Shown here one piece after another: positions 25,801-36,499 of a stretch of DNA of 64,000 nucleotides; position 1 is the stretch's first letter, and each line of letters opens with the position of its first letter. This stretch comes from Monilinia fructicola (Eukaryota; Ascomycota; Leotiomycetes; Helotiales; Sclerotiniaceae). The stretch covers positions 1,600,501-1,664,500 of the forward strand of contig VICG01000001.1 in NCBI GenBank assembly GCA_008692225.1, written 5' to 3'. The notes under the pieces are model-generated. The model saw nothing but the letters and a program-made list of their open reading frames with translations, had not been told where the DNA came from and did no database searches. The position numbers and the translations under genes are program-made.

Positions 25801-26307
25801 GCGACCATCATCTACAAAGCTAGCGATCCCACCTCTTCATCCACCGCAGATTTCCCAAGCTCCCTCGAAACCTCCAATGAGTCCTTAAAAGCAGCACTAC
25901 AAGAACATCTCTCCTTGATCAAAGAAGCTCACGATACAACGCCGGCTCTGTGGAATACCCTCCATACACTGTATACCTCCTCTGATCTTGCATCTACCAT
26001 CATCCAAGCAACGAAATTCCTCGCGCGGAAAGATGTCAAGGCTCATAAATCTCAGGTAGAGCAGAGCAAGGGTTTGGTGGAGAGCGCAACACAGATTCTG
26101 GAGGCGGTGGTTGAGAAGTCCAAGGTGATTAAGGATGGGTTGGATGAAAGTGGATGGATCGATCGGGTATTGGAGAGTATGGAAGCGAGAGGGCCGGGCG
26201 AACAGTTGAGAAATTTGGTAGGGGAGAATTTCGTGGAAGAGTGGGCTGGGTTTGTGGTGGAAGGGTGGAGGGAGTCGGTCACTGGATTGGGCTTGTTGAA
26301 GGTCTAG
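22815..26307 (+). CDS. NAA25: NatB N-acetyltransferase auxiliary subunit Naa25/Mdm20, two frameshifts
   Basis: Nine exons: 22815-22943, 23045-23335, 23390-23470, 23528-23623, 23680-24027, 24075-24450, 24506-25362, 25417-25538 and 25588-26307. Naa25 is the ribosome anchor of NatB. With Naa20 it acetylates Met-Asp/Glu/Asn/Gln starts, and in yeast (Mdm20) it is needed for actin and mitochondrial inheritance. It starts PIWSAIEAGNLKQALKL and consists of TPR-like helices; IHTPQELLLLQRI, GPESIVAKGDW, YSLLDRISSLHPH and NPEMLEKFSD match family blocks. Two extra bases break the frame: one near 23797-23803, after KYLKRAF, and one A in 25022-25024. Removing one base at each point makes every exon phase fit and gives 1005 aa, the normal length. 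Confidence 0.9.
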
Positions 26308-26570
26308 ATGGGGGGGGAGTCATGAGGAAGTATACATAAAATTTGGCTGTGGTGAAGATAGATATCTGGGTTATGTATATGCAGCCACATATGTAAGGTC
26401 AGATATGAGAGATGCACTATAGCTACTCATCATCTTACAAAATCCCTTCACATATAAAAGTTACTGGCTTCTTGAAAGTATTTCCCGCAAATAGATGCTC
26501 ATATTCACGTTATATTATCTTATATCACCATATAAACATAGAAATCCCTCCCCACGGCGCATCAAGCCCC

Positions 26571-27260
26571 TTACATCATATCCTCCTCGGCAGCCTTCCT
26601 CTTCGCATGTTTGATCGCAATCTGCTGTCTCTCCTCCCTCAACGTAACGAAAACCCAAAACCAAGCCATCATCTCGATAAATGCCCACGTGAAAACGATG
26701 CGATTCTTGAGACCCTCGCCCCAGCCTCCAGCGCGGTAGGAGGCACGGGAACTAAGCATCGGGGAGGTGGAAGAGAAGAGCCAGGAGTAGAGAGCGAGGG
26801 CGGCGGAGAGCGAAAAGCGGATAGGGGCTTGGGAAGGTTAGCTTGGATTTTGCGCTTTGGGTTCTGGATGGGAAAGGCGAGGGGAGAGGGGGGTGCGCAA
26901 ACCTTGGGTTCCCCAGTGATATTGGGAGACTTCTTCGGGCATGGAGACCGAGACCAAGTCGGTGATGCCCATGAAGAGGAATACTATCCCCAGGAATGCT
27001 ATGGGTGCGGATTGGTGGTCGAAAGAACGCTCGTAGGGCTATCATTTGAGTTATTAGTCTATGTATGCTTCGCATGTTTTGTCCATCGAGTTTCGCAGGT
27101 GTTCGGAAAGGAGGCATCTCACCATTCCCATCGATTCACCCATGATGAAGACCAGCGACTGCTCAGCAATGGTGACGGGATTCGTCAGGAAGAAAAACGC
27201 AAGGGTGATGTGGAAGAGGGAGAGAGAGGTTATTATCGTGGCTCCTGATATTAAACCCAT
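26571..27260 (-). CDS. ILM1: Ilm1-family small membrane protein
   Basis: Three exons on the minus strand: 27123-27260, 26903-27038 and 26571-26827, giving 176 aa. The second donor is GTTTGC. Ilm1 in yeast is linked to mitochondrial DNA maintenance and ER/lipid functions; its exact role is poorly known. The protein has about four hydrophobic helices: one at the N-terminus (ITSLSLFHITLAFFFLTNP), one around IAFLGIVFLFMGITDLVS, one around LSAALALYSWLFSS and one around TWAFIEMMAWFWVFV. A basic tail follows (KHAKRKAAEEDMM). The TNPVTIAEQSLVFIMGES block is typical of the family. It converges on NAA25, with only 263 bp between the stops. Confidence 0.88.
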
Positions 27261-28657
27261 GTTGAAGAACTTTTGGGGTTTGAGGTATTTGTTTGAAGGG
27301 GGAAGTGAGTTTGGAGGAAAAGGTGGTGTTTTGGTGAGCTGGACTTTTTTTGGTCAAAAGATCGGGTTTATTATTAGACTGCAAGCTACGTGCTGCCCCT
27401 GGAAAGCTTATTTGGTATAGGCGTTATGGTTTTTCCGAGCCCCGGGGTGATGACATATTCCAGATTGGGGTCCCATAGATCCTATGTTGATTGGTACCGT
27501 CTGATTCCTACGAAGAAGATTGAATTGGTGATGACTCAACAAGTTGGGGATTGAAATATCAATTGAGGAACCTGATTATCTCCGAACTGAACCGGCAATG
27601 GAAGAGACATTCGAGAGGTTAAAAAAAACGAAAAAATGAGAAATTAGAGGTATAATGTTTTGACCTACTTACCATCTTCTCCATCAGCCAACAAGAGGTG
27701 GTCGATAATCACTTATTATTTGATCATTTCGAAGAATCTCGAAGAATCTCGTTGTTCTACATGAAGTTAAACATTCATAAGTTTTGTTTGTCTCCGTCGA
27801 ATAATAGCATTGAAATGATATTTTGAACTTCACGTTGATTTCACAATGATCAATCGATCGTTTTAACAACCCTTATTCAGATGCCCAGGTGTCTACTTGT
27901 AATCTGAATACCTAGCTAGGTAAATAAGCGACATTCCTCGCAAAGCAAATGGGTAGGATTCAACTAGCGAAGGTTCCAATATCAGGAAAGCAAGGAGTCG
28001 AGAACTTGCAGCCATCAGGTAGGTATAAGAAGGGAATTCCAAACGCTCTCTCTCTCTCTCTTCTTGTATAAACTATTTTGTGTTATTTTGGTTACTTTTT
28101 CACTAGTAATATCCTCCCTCATCCACATACCTAGTAGGTAGGTATATAATCGTTATATTGTTCTACCTTGATGGATCTTCCTGGGTGTAGGTAAGTAGAA
28201 TCAACCTACCTAGTAATTATATTCATAACAACTCTCTCCGATCATCACCTAGTCCTCCAAGAACCACTCACTGATCATGGTATTAGAAAGCATTAACTAG
28301 GTACCGAGGTAGTACTTCATTCTTCACTTCATTGATCAATTACTTCAAGCAACAAGCGACAAGCGACAAGCGACAAGCAACAAGCAACAAGCAACAAGCA
28401 TTAATTAGTTCTTCAAATCATTCCAACGGGTGGTTTATCGTTATTATAGACAGTACTCTGTACTGTCCAGTCCAGTAGCGATGATGGTAATCTTTCATCA
28501 GGATCATGGATCAACTTAAAAATTTCCCGAAGCCAAGATCGGTGGATGCATGCTTGGAGCTTTGACCACTCAAAATATAAGATGAGAAGAAACCTTGAAC
28601 AACTTGTTATTGCTTTACCATACCATCCATCATCAATGATCAAACAAGATATCCAAA
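27261..28657. other. intergenic, divergent promoters of ILM1 and CDC43
   Basis: The 1.4 kb hold both promoters. It has many TAGGTA/TACCTA words (27906-28220), a CT run (28046-28062) and an ACAAGCR heptamer array at 28345-28400. No gene is supported. Confidence 0.5.
28345..28400. repeat. ACAAGCG/ACAAGCA heptamer array
   Basis: Eight heptamers in tandem. The middle ones have G and the outer ones A at the last position, so the array shows internal homogenisation. It lies about 260 bp upstream of the CDC43 start. Confidence 0.9.
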
Positions 28658-30001
28658 ATGGTTGAAGCTAAGCTGGAGGTAGCTAAGCATATCAAGTATT
28701 GGCAAAGATGTTTGCATTCTTTATTACCCACCGCCTACACCAGCACCGATTCTTCGCGTATGACTCTTGGCTTCTTCATACTTTCTGCTCTCGACTTACT
28801 TAATGTTGGTGCATCTACATTTCCGGATTCGCAACGCCGATCTATACGAGCTTGGATTCTGAAGTGCCAGCATCCGCTTGGAGGGTTCTGCGGTTCTACC
28901 AATCATAGGTTCCCTGACATCTATTATGCCGATGTAGGGAATGGGAGAAGGGATGTTGATCCTGCAAATTTACCTGCGACCTTTTTTGCGATATTAAGCT
29001 TGGCATTCGTGGATGGATTGGCAGACGTGAAAAGGATAGAGTGTTTGCAATGGTTAAGAAGGCTGCAGAGGGAAGATGGAAGTTTTGGGGAATTCGTTAC
29101 GGAAGATGGTAAAATACAAGGGGGGAGAGATATGAGGTACTGCTATGTGGCTACAGCGATTCGATGGATGCTGACTGGGGACGCGCATGAGGAGAGGGGA
29201 GATAATGATATTGACGTGGAGAAGTTGGTCGGACATTTAAGAGCTGGGCAGACATATGATGGGGGGATATCAGAGAGTGCTCAACATGAAGCACATGCTG
29301 GGTATACATATTGTGCCATTGCGTCCTTATCTCTTCTCGACCGCCTACCGAAGCTCCCCTCTTCACAACCCACCGAATCACCAAATTCAGACCCCAGTTT
29401 GGCTGGTCTGACGAATCTACCAGAAACTATCAGATGGCTAGCATTGCGGCAGACATCATATCACGAGGAAGCGGAGGATGAAAACGGCCAGGAGGAAGCG
29501 GAGGAGGATCATCATTTTGTGCCCAATCTTGACTCTAAATTTGTCGGTTTCAATGGGCGGTGCAATAAGCGGGTTGATACTTGTTACTGTTTTTGGGTTG
29601 GAGCTTCTTTAAATATGCTCGGTGTCCCCGATGTTATCAACAAAGATGGATCTCGACGGTTTCTACTTGAAAAAACACAGCATATGATTGGTGGTTTCGG
29701 GAAAACGCCAGGAGATCCACCAGATATTTATCATTCGTATCTAGGTCTTGCTGCTCTAGCAGTGCTGAAAGAATCCGGGATTAAAGAACTCGACTCTGCA
29801 CTGTGTATCAGTCTGCATGCCAAAAAGAACATAGAGAGGCTAAGAAAGGCTGCATTAGTTCCTTCTAGGACATATTGGGTTCATGGATACAGATTCAAAG
29901 TAAGGGAAGATAGCCCCGAATTTGGAGAAAAGATGGCAATGAATGAAGGTCCACCAAAAAGCCTAATAGATGCTTTCGAGGGAGTTAAGATTACCGGATG
30001 A
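28658..30001 (+). CDS. CDC43: geranylgeranyltransferase type I beta subunit (Cdc43)
   Basis: A single exon gives 447 aa. The enzyme is an alpha/beta heterodimer that attaches geranylgeranyl to the Cys of CaaL proteins such as Rho1 and Cdc42. The beta subunit is an alpha-alpha barrel built from repeats with GGF/GGI turns: LGGFCGSTNHRFPD, REDGSFGEF, YDGGISESAQHEAHAG and IGGFGKTPGDPPDIYHSY. Zinc ligands expected from the family are D307 and C309 in VDTCYCFW, and H359 in IYHSYLG; all are present. An acidic insert (about residues 265-290, EEAEDENGQEEAEEDHH) is not part of the core. The absence of an FTase-type pattern and the length favour GGTase-I over Ram1. Confidence 0.92.
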   Translation: MVEAKLEVAKHIKYWQRCLHSLLPTAYTSTDSSRMTLGFFILSALDLLNVGASTFPDSQRRSIRAWILKCQHPLGGFCGSTNHRFPDIYYADVGNGRRDVDPANLPATFFAILSLAFVDGLADVKRIECLQWLRRLQREDGSFGEFVTEDGKIQGGRDMRYCYVATAIRWMLTGDAHEERGDNDIDVEKLVGHLRAGQTYDGGISESAQHEAHAGYTYCAIASLSLLDRLPKLPSSQPTESPNSDPSLAGLTNLPETIRWLALRQTSYHEEAEDENGQEEAEEDHHFVPNLDSKFVGFNGRCNKRVDTCYCFWVGASLNMLGVPDVINKDGSRRFLLEKTQHMIGGFGKTPGDPPDIYHSYLGLAALAVLKESGIKELDSALCISLHAKKNIERLRKAALVPSRTYWVHGYRFKVREDSPEFGEKMAMNEGPPKSLIDAFEGVKITG

Positions 30002-30308
30002 TTACGGCGTAGGGATCGATGGCCAGGTGTTTTTGTAGTAGTGTTCCAATGATACCACATGAGTTCTTATCTAACAAGCCGCACCAAGTCAAGAATATTG
30101 GTCTGGGAAAATTGTGCTCACTATTGACGTGTAACTATGCTCAAGCTTATCTTCGAATTATCTTAGCAGAACCCCTGAAGCTTCATTCCTCGGCTTTATA
30201 TCGGTAAATCGCCTGAGCGTCTGATCGCCAAACGTCATTTGTAGAAGATTTGAGCTCTCAACGCCTGCATAGCTTTCTCAACCCAATTCGAACAAATTAA
30301 TACACAAA
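30002..30308. promoter_or_regulatory. intergenic 307 bp upstream of M20 peptidase
   Basis: It carries the CDC43 3' end and the peptidase promoter. No distinctive element was seen. Confidence 0.4.
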
Positions 30309-31454
30309 ATGAGGCTCATCACGCTTTCTCCTCTCCTTTTCCTGGTCAATGCAGTTCATTCATTTGATTCGCAGACCGCTATCATCGATGAAACAACCTC
30401 GGGTTCGTTATCTCTACTCGAATTGCACAAATCCCTCGTCGAAATCGGATCCATTTCAGGGAACGAACATGATGCCGGCGCATTTCTAATTTCTTATCTT
30501 AAAAAGCAAAATCTTACAGTGGAGATACAGGATGTTGATTTTATCGAATCATCGGTTTCAGGGCAGAGGCGCCAAAATGTGCTAGCATATATTGGAGATA
30601 AGAGAAAAACGAGGACATTGGTAACCTCGCATATCGATACTGTACCGCCATTCTGGCCCTATGAGCGGAGGGGCGATGAAATATGGGGAAGGGGAAGTGT
30701 AGATGCAAAGGGGAGTGTTGCTGCTCAGATTACTGCGTATCAAGACCTCATTTTGGCTGGTAAAATTCGTGAAGGAGATGTTGCGTTGCTATTTGTGGTA
30801 GGTGAGGAAACATTAGGGGTTGGCATGAAGCAAGCTAATGAGCTGGGTCTGTCATGGGAAACGGTCATTTTTGGAGAACCTACGGAACTGAAATTGGCGG
30901 CTGGGCATAAGGGGATTACAAGCGTTCATCTTACTGCGAAGGGGAAAGCTGGACATTCGGGATATCCTTCTTTGGGGAGAAATGCCAATTCGATGCTGAT
31001 ACCTGCGCTTTATGAGCTGGGAAGAATGGAACTGCCGTGGAGTGAGAAGTATGGGAATACTACACTGAATATTGGGAGAGTTGATGGAGGGGTTGCCGCA
31101 AACGTTATTGCCGAAGATGCAATGGCAAAAATTGCCATCAGAATCGCAGCTGGAACGCCAGAGGAAATACAGAAATTGGTTTTGGATGTTGTAGAGAAGA
31201 CGGGGCAGGATTTGGAAGTTAACTTTACCCAAGGATATGGGCCAGTTCATTGTGATAGTGATGTGGAAGGTTTTGATACCATCACAGTCAACTATGGTAC
31301 TGACGTTCCAAATTTGGAGGGAGACCACAAGAGATATTTATATGGGCCTGGAGATATCTTAGTCGCCCATTCGGATCACGAGCATCTCAAGATCTCTGAC
31401 CTTGAGGAAGCTGTAAGAGGCTACAAGAAGCTGATCGAGCACTCGCTAGCCTAG
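30309..31454 (+). CDS. secreted M20-family zinc peptidase (carboxypeptidase-like)
   Basis: A single exon gives 381 aa. A signal peptide is clear: MRLITLSPLLFLVNAVHS, with cleavage near residue 18. Metal ligands and the catalytic base follow M20A order: SHIDTVPP (H108; D110 beside it), GSVDAKGS (D132), VGEET (E166 base, E167 ligand), a later EPTE Glu and C-terminal AHSDHEHL with the last His. The lid domain contains GKAGHSGYPSLGRNANSM, including the His expected to cross over in the dimer. M20 enzymes hydrolyse C-terminal peptide or N-acyl bonds. This one is closest in pattern to the ArgE/CPS-like fungal secreted carboxypeptidases. It is extracellular or vacuolar by its signal peptide. Its start and stop are clean. 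Confidence 0.9.
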   Translation: MRLITLSPLLFLVNAVHSFDSQTAIIDETTSGSLSLLELHKSLVEIGSISGNEHDAGAFLISYLKKQNLTVEIQDVDFIESSVSGQRRQNVLAYIGDKRKTRTLVTSHIDTVPPFWPYERRGDEIWGRGSVDAKGSVAAQITAYQDLILAGKIREGDVALLFVVGEETLGVGMKQANELGLSWETVIFGEPTELKLAAGHKGITSVHLTAKGKAGHSGYPSLGRNANSMLIPALYELGRMELPWSEKYGNTTLNIGRVDGGVAANVIAEDAMAKIAIRIAAGTPEEIQKLVLDVVEKTGQDLEVNFTQGYGPVHCDSDVEGFDTITVNYGTDVPNLEGDHKRYLYGPGDILVAHSDHEHLKISDLEEAVRGYKKLIEHSLA

Positions 31455-32046
31455 TCATTTTATTCAGGATACCCAACCCAAGCAGGGAGCAATAGAATGT
31501 TACGAATCACGAACACGAATGCTTCTAAGATTCTGTATGGGTCTCCATCTACCACGGGTTCTGGAATGGAAACTCCCCTAAATCAAAACTCCTTTGGACT
31601 TCGCAGCTGAACTCGTTCCTGGTGATACCTCAATGATGTTTGACTGACAATATTGGTGCCACAACTTTTCTATGCGTATAATCGAAATCTGCGACCTGGT
31701 GCAACCTATACCAAGGTATAATGAGGAGGTGAATGGGAAGAGCTCCTTATTGATCCCGGATGTGGTGATTCCTCTTTCTACAGATTTTGATTCCTGCATA
31801 GTCTCGTCACATAGTTTTGGCTTCACCCCAACAGTCATACTATTACTTGAATTTAAGTATCAAATGACAAACAACATTCTATCTTTCTCGGGATTGGTAA
31901 TCAAGGACTGCCATAAGTTATTATTTTCTTCCTTCGTTCCTGAATCTTGATGCAAGCTTCCAAGATCTACATCTCATAATAGCTTCTACGATCGCCACTT
32001 CCTTTTTGCAGGTTTCAACACGAAAATACTCTCGAACATCATTGTT
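31455..32046. other. intergenic 592 bp
   Basis: No gene is supported. It holds the M20 3' end and the promoter of the first BTB gene. Confidence 0.45.
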
Positions 32047-32996
32047 ATGAGTGATAAAACATCAACAGGTAGCGCTAATATGGCGCTCTTTTGAAGTCCC
32101 AGCCGGGACGTTTTATGGGTAAGTAATATGCTCCCTATGTTTTAGCATCGTCTAACAATATCTATAGTAAAATTGGCCTCTTTAAGGGGGATGGGATTAT
32201 TGTTTCTCTCGCTCCTTTAGAAAATGAAACTAGCAAGACTACTCGACTTGTACCCAGAGCTCTTATATCCTATTATTCGAGAATTTGCGAGCGAAAAATC
32301 GAATTATTATCATCCAGAAGTGAAAGTGATGAGGCACTCGTTCATATCAATGAGAAAGATGGTCATTCGCAGGTTACACGTACACTTGGTATGATGGAGC
32401 TCAATGAATGGGACGCCAGCACATTCGACATGGCACTTCAGTGGATGTATATTGGCAACGTTATCCCCGATGTTGACCCATCTAAACCTTTTGAGGAAGT
32501 TCAATCTTACGTTCAATTCTTCAGAATTGCAGAAGCGCTAAAGCTTTCTGGTTCATTCAAGCTTGTGGAACAGAAACTTAGGGCTGCACTTATCGTGGCC
32601 CAGGAGAAACATGATGATGGAAAAGAAGATGATATAACTACTTGCAATCCAGTCTTCAAAGAAACACTTAAAGTTGCTTTTACAAATCCTGTCAGACAAT
32701 CCGTCCGAGAGCTCTTAGCAAGCTTCTTCGTCGAATCGTATGCCAACCACTTGCTTTGTCCTGATAAGACAACGGCGATAACTTTCAATGATTTGTTCAA
32801 GATGGTTGAGGGTCTTGAACTAGAAGTCCTGAGGTTGGTCGGTTCGTCTCTGAAGACTATTTCGCTGAAGAAGCCAAAGGATGAACTTTCCACGGTATTG
32901 CTGTTGTGTCCGTTGACAGATATGAAGTTCGAGACAGTGAAGGAGTTGAAGGTTAAGCAATCGGAGCCGATGACGTCTAAGCGAGGTACCAAGTGA
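32047..32996 (+). CDS. BTB/POZ domain protein, first exon shifted by one base
   Basis: Two exons, 32047-32118 and 32168-32996. The first exon begins MSDKTSTGSANMALF. In the TTTT run at 32089-32092 one T is extra, since with three T the frame continues EVPAGTFYGKIGLFKGDG across the GTAAGT donor and the phases fit (299 aa). As written, the frame stops at TGA just after ALF. The protein has a BTB-like fold: a short N-terminal strand region, RLVPRALISYYSRICERK (helix that follows the KDLL-type segment), WDASTFDMALQWMYIGNV, and then a C-terminal helical region. Fungal BTB proteins of this kind are of unknown function; some bind Cul3. It is the first of three BTB-type loci here. Confidence 0.72.
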
Positions 32997-34844
32997 GATT
33001 TGTAGTTTTTGGGTAAAGAAAGATGGAGTTCTTTGGTTGAACGAGGGATTCTTTCATGTGTTTTTTAATGCGGTTGATGACGGTTTGGGCATAGGTGTGA
33101 AGGTCCATCCATCCATCATGATAAATTGAGTTCAGTTTAATACACGTTGGTTTTACATGAGACTTTGGTATTGGTACTTGAACTGTGAGCGGATGTTTGG
33201 TGACATCTCATTCTTGGAATCCATTGGACTGGGGTTGACAAAATGTCAAATATTTTATTAACCACGATACGCTAGCTGCCGTCTTCAACGCCCTGCGGCT
33301 CGTGATTCTAGTGCTTCGTAAGGGTTTCTTTCATGCATGTTATTGCTTTCTACGCTTCCTGCAAGATTCTAGTTGACCTCTCGACGTTATATTTGATAAC
33401 TTGTTCGATAACTATGAGAGATCGAGAACAGAAATTCTTAATATGGTGACTGAATCAACGAGTAGATTTTCTTTCACGCTGGCTGGGATGGAGGGCGCTG
33501 CTGTCCTTTGACAAAAGAGACTTTGTTCCACGTAAGAGCTTGAAGGTTATCTTTGCCATTGATATGCTGGATAAATGAACCATATTCCGCAAGAATAGGT
33601 GGTGAGTGGAAATTCTAGATCTCGGATATCTTATTGCGCGTTGATGTTAGACTAGTGTTTACTTACGCGCTGTCGATGATGTAGTAGCATCGGCTGGTCT
33701 ATTAATTTGCATTCCTCCCATCCCACCGCATAGAGAGTCTATGGGTTTACAGCTTGCTCCGGCTTGTGCTATATATAATGTACATGAGATCACATAAGTA
33801 ATGTTACATGTTCCGAGTAACAAATCTGGGTCACAATCGAGTAGCCGCGGTCCAGAAGACTTCATGATCAGAGAGTGTGAGCTTTCTGGTGTAATCATCC
33901 CATAGAAAGCGCGATAGACACAAAATGAGCAACGGGCTACTGGAATTTATGGAATAGTAATTGGCTCCACCGAAGAAAGCTATAGTCTTCTTTATAATAC
34001 TCATATCTTTTTCAGAAGCGCTCCAGTGGTATTTGATCCATCATCGCTTTTTCAATAGATGGCTCTGCAGTCAGGCTCCTTTCAATTCTTCATCTAGGAT
34101 TAAGACTATCGAGGGATTATAGGATTGTATCCATAGCTGCATTCAATGTATCCAGCAAAAGGTTTCATTGGCTCTTAATTGCAGAAGCAGCAGTGAAATA
34201 GCGTTTTGATCCTTAGATTGTCTTCTCCTTAGTGCAGTGGCTCTGATACTCAAGTCCATAGGATGATTATGGAAGTATGTATATACAACCTTGTAACAGT
34301 GTTCTTGCTGGTGGATAAGCATATCCGGATGTGAGCTAGCTCTTTTCTACATAGAAAATCCAAATTTGTCACCGCCGGCAGCAACGTATCGTGACACTTC
34401 GCCATCGCTGTTTCGACTACCCAAGATCTTCCCGATCCCTAGGACCAGAAAAATTACCACCTAGCCCATAAGTTTGTTGAAACGATCTGTTCTTCAATAT
34501 TTTTGCTTCGTTTCATAGGCTGAAGCTCATATCTTCAGAGAAGACATAAAAGTTCCCAAATTTATGTTAGCATCAGGACACTCATGAGAGAAATGGGTCT
34601 AGTGGTGTACTTTTAGTGATAAAAGGCTAATATCTTTAGTGAAACTAGCTTCTAGAAAGCTCCAAATGCCATTATCGGCGTAGTGCCATCGCATGAATTG
34701 ATACGTTCTTCGATCCCTTCAAGCTCTGCAGTATCGTTATTCAGTATCTTCCACCGTGCTCACAACGGGTATTCAAAGATATGCAGGATTAGGTCCATTG
34801 AGCTCTATGGAGAAACACCATAGGCATCTGAAAGTGTTCTTAAA
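32997..34844. other. intergenic 1.8 kb
   Basis: No open frame is convincing. Part of it could belong to the decayed locus downstream, but I saw no homology with the neighbouring BTB genes. Confidence 0.45.
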
Positions 34845-35009
34845 TTGGTATATACCAAAACACTTCACCGAAATCCTACCATCAAAAGCATTCAGATTAT
34901 TCTCGCATTCCAAAGCATCACTGGCAAATTGACTCAAGTAGAGAATACTGCGAAGACATCCAGTTCAGAAGTCTTTAGCCTTCTCATAACGAGCTCTGTT
35001 AAAACAAGC

Positions 35010-36015
35010 GAGCCTCTATTCAATATCTTGATAGGCCCACGTACTGGTACTTCTTCTATGAATTTAGAAAGTATGTTCATGCCCCAGACAAGCTCAACCT
35101 TTCAAAAGCTCATACTCTCTAGCATCTAATTTAGCCTACCTACAGCCTTCAAAACGTTCCAAGACAGCTGCTTATGATATCATTGCTCAAGTACCCACAA
35201 ATGAGTTCACAAATAAACTCTACATCTTCCGCGGCCCAGAAGTTCTCATTACTGCGCTTCTTCATTGATGCCCAAAAGCTGCCTGTACCTAGAGATTTAC
35301 TCATCCAGGCCGCACCGTACTTTGAAACCGCCATAGAAATCGCGAAGATTGTTATCTTTTCACGGGAAGTAATCAAATTGTAACATTCAAGCCTAGCATC
35401 CTACTTCGTGATGCAGTTCCTCTATTCTGGTACTTTCGTCTGCCTAAAGATGATAGCAGAATTGGGCCACAGAGAGCAGCAAGACTCCATGAGTCTCCCA
35501 ATGCTCGAAAGCATTTGAAGTGCTCACCTCTTTCGGAGAACTCACATACAATGAAGTGTTCACACAAGATGAAAAAAATCAAATCGCGTGAATTATCCAA
35601 ACCACACGTAACAATGCTGACCCCTCAACTCTTCACCGGCCATGCTTCTCGAATTTTACGAGCTAGAAGAGGAATTTGGCTTTGATATCTTGGAGAAGTT
35701 CTCAGAACTATCAAACAGTTACTTACAGACGATTCCCGTAATCTTCAATCAGAGCATATCTGTAAAGCGGTCAATCTCCCAACTCAACATGAACTTCTCA
35801 CCCTTCTTGTCAGATCATGTATACTGGCCTGTCTCAAATCAGTCAATCCCACCCAGAAACAAGTCCGTCTATTCACTCTTGACAAAGAATTCGAAGCGCG
35901 GGATGTGTTTGCGCCAGATCTCATGCACGTATGCGAGGAAGTAGCAAACAAACGTACGCCAGGAAACTTCTCAGAATCTTGCAGCCTGCTTGATGGAAAG
36001 AAACCCAATTACTAA
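35010..36015 (+). pseudogene. decayed BTB/POZ-like gene
   Basis: Protein-like pieces in different frames follow each other in one direction. They are a piece with NILIGPRTGTSSMNLES near 35020-35130, a BTB-like VPRDLLIQAAPYFETA piece at about 35290-35335 (compare the KDLLCTHSTFFDSA of the intact BTB gene at 36.5 kb), YFVMQFLYSGTF at about 35405-35440, and a long C-terminal frame from about 35728 to 36015 ending DGKKPNY and a stop. At least three frame changes and stops separate them, and no introns explain the breaks. The break density is much higher than the single-base breaks in neighbouring genes, so real decay is likely. A poor sequence patch remains possible. Confidence 0.5.
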
Positions 36016-36499
36016 AAGACAGACAGTGAATTGAGATGACATGTCAGAAGTAGGAATTCTGTTTTCTTTCTCAAGCTAAGATTTGGGCGTGAGAAGTCAC
36101 TTAATAAGTGTACCTCCAGATGATTGATTTGCAATGGAACTATGGAGGAGAATGGCATACTAAGGTAGATCGTCGTGTACTGCATTAGCAGTTGAACCCT
36201 CTCACAACAACAAAATGAAGATGCAAAGAGCCTCGTTGGCTATTCAAATGTGTCGCATCTTGATAGCGCAAGAGATGGTCGTTGAGGAACTTTCTCGCTT
36301 GCCATCCCACTACTTCCCCCACCTCATAGACCTTCCGTCCCGCGACAACAATAGCAATACACCTTGTTGGCTACCGACCTCAGAACTTTTCCCAATAACT
36401 TCCACGGAACCAACTCAATTTTCTTTCCTCAACCATTTCCATCCACAAACAGATCGAAGTTTCTCCAATAAGTTCTTCATATCACGTCATAGATCTATC
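36016..36499. promoter_or_regulatory. upstream region of second BTB gene
   Basis: A frame is open from 36215 into the gene, but conserved acidic sequence begins at the ATG at 36500, so I treat this stretch as promoter and 5' UTR. Confidence 0.4.

Noticed and set aside
26412..27248. 278-codon plus-strand frame
   Set aside because: It lies antisense over the spliced ILM1 gene, which has clear family blocks.
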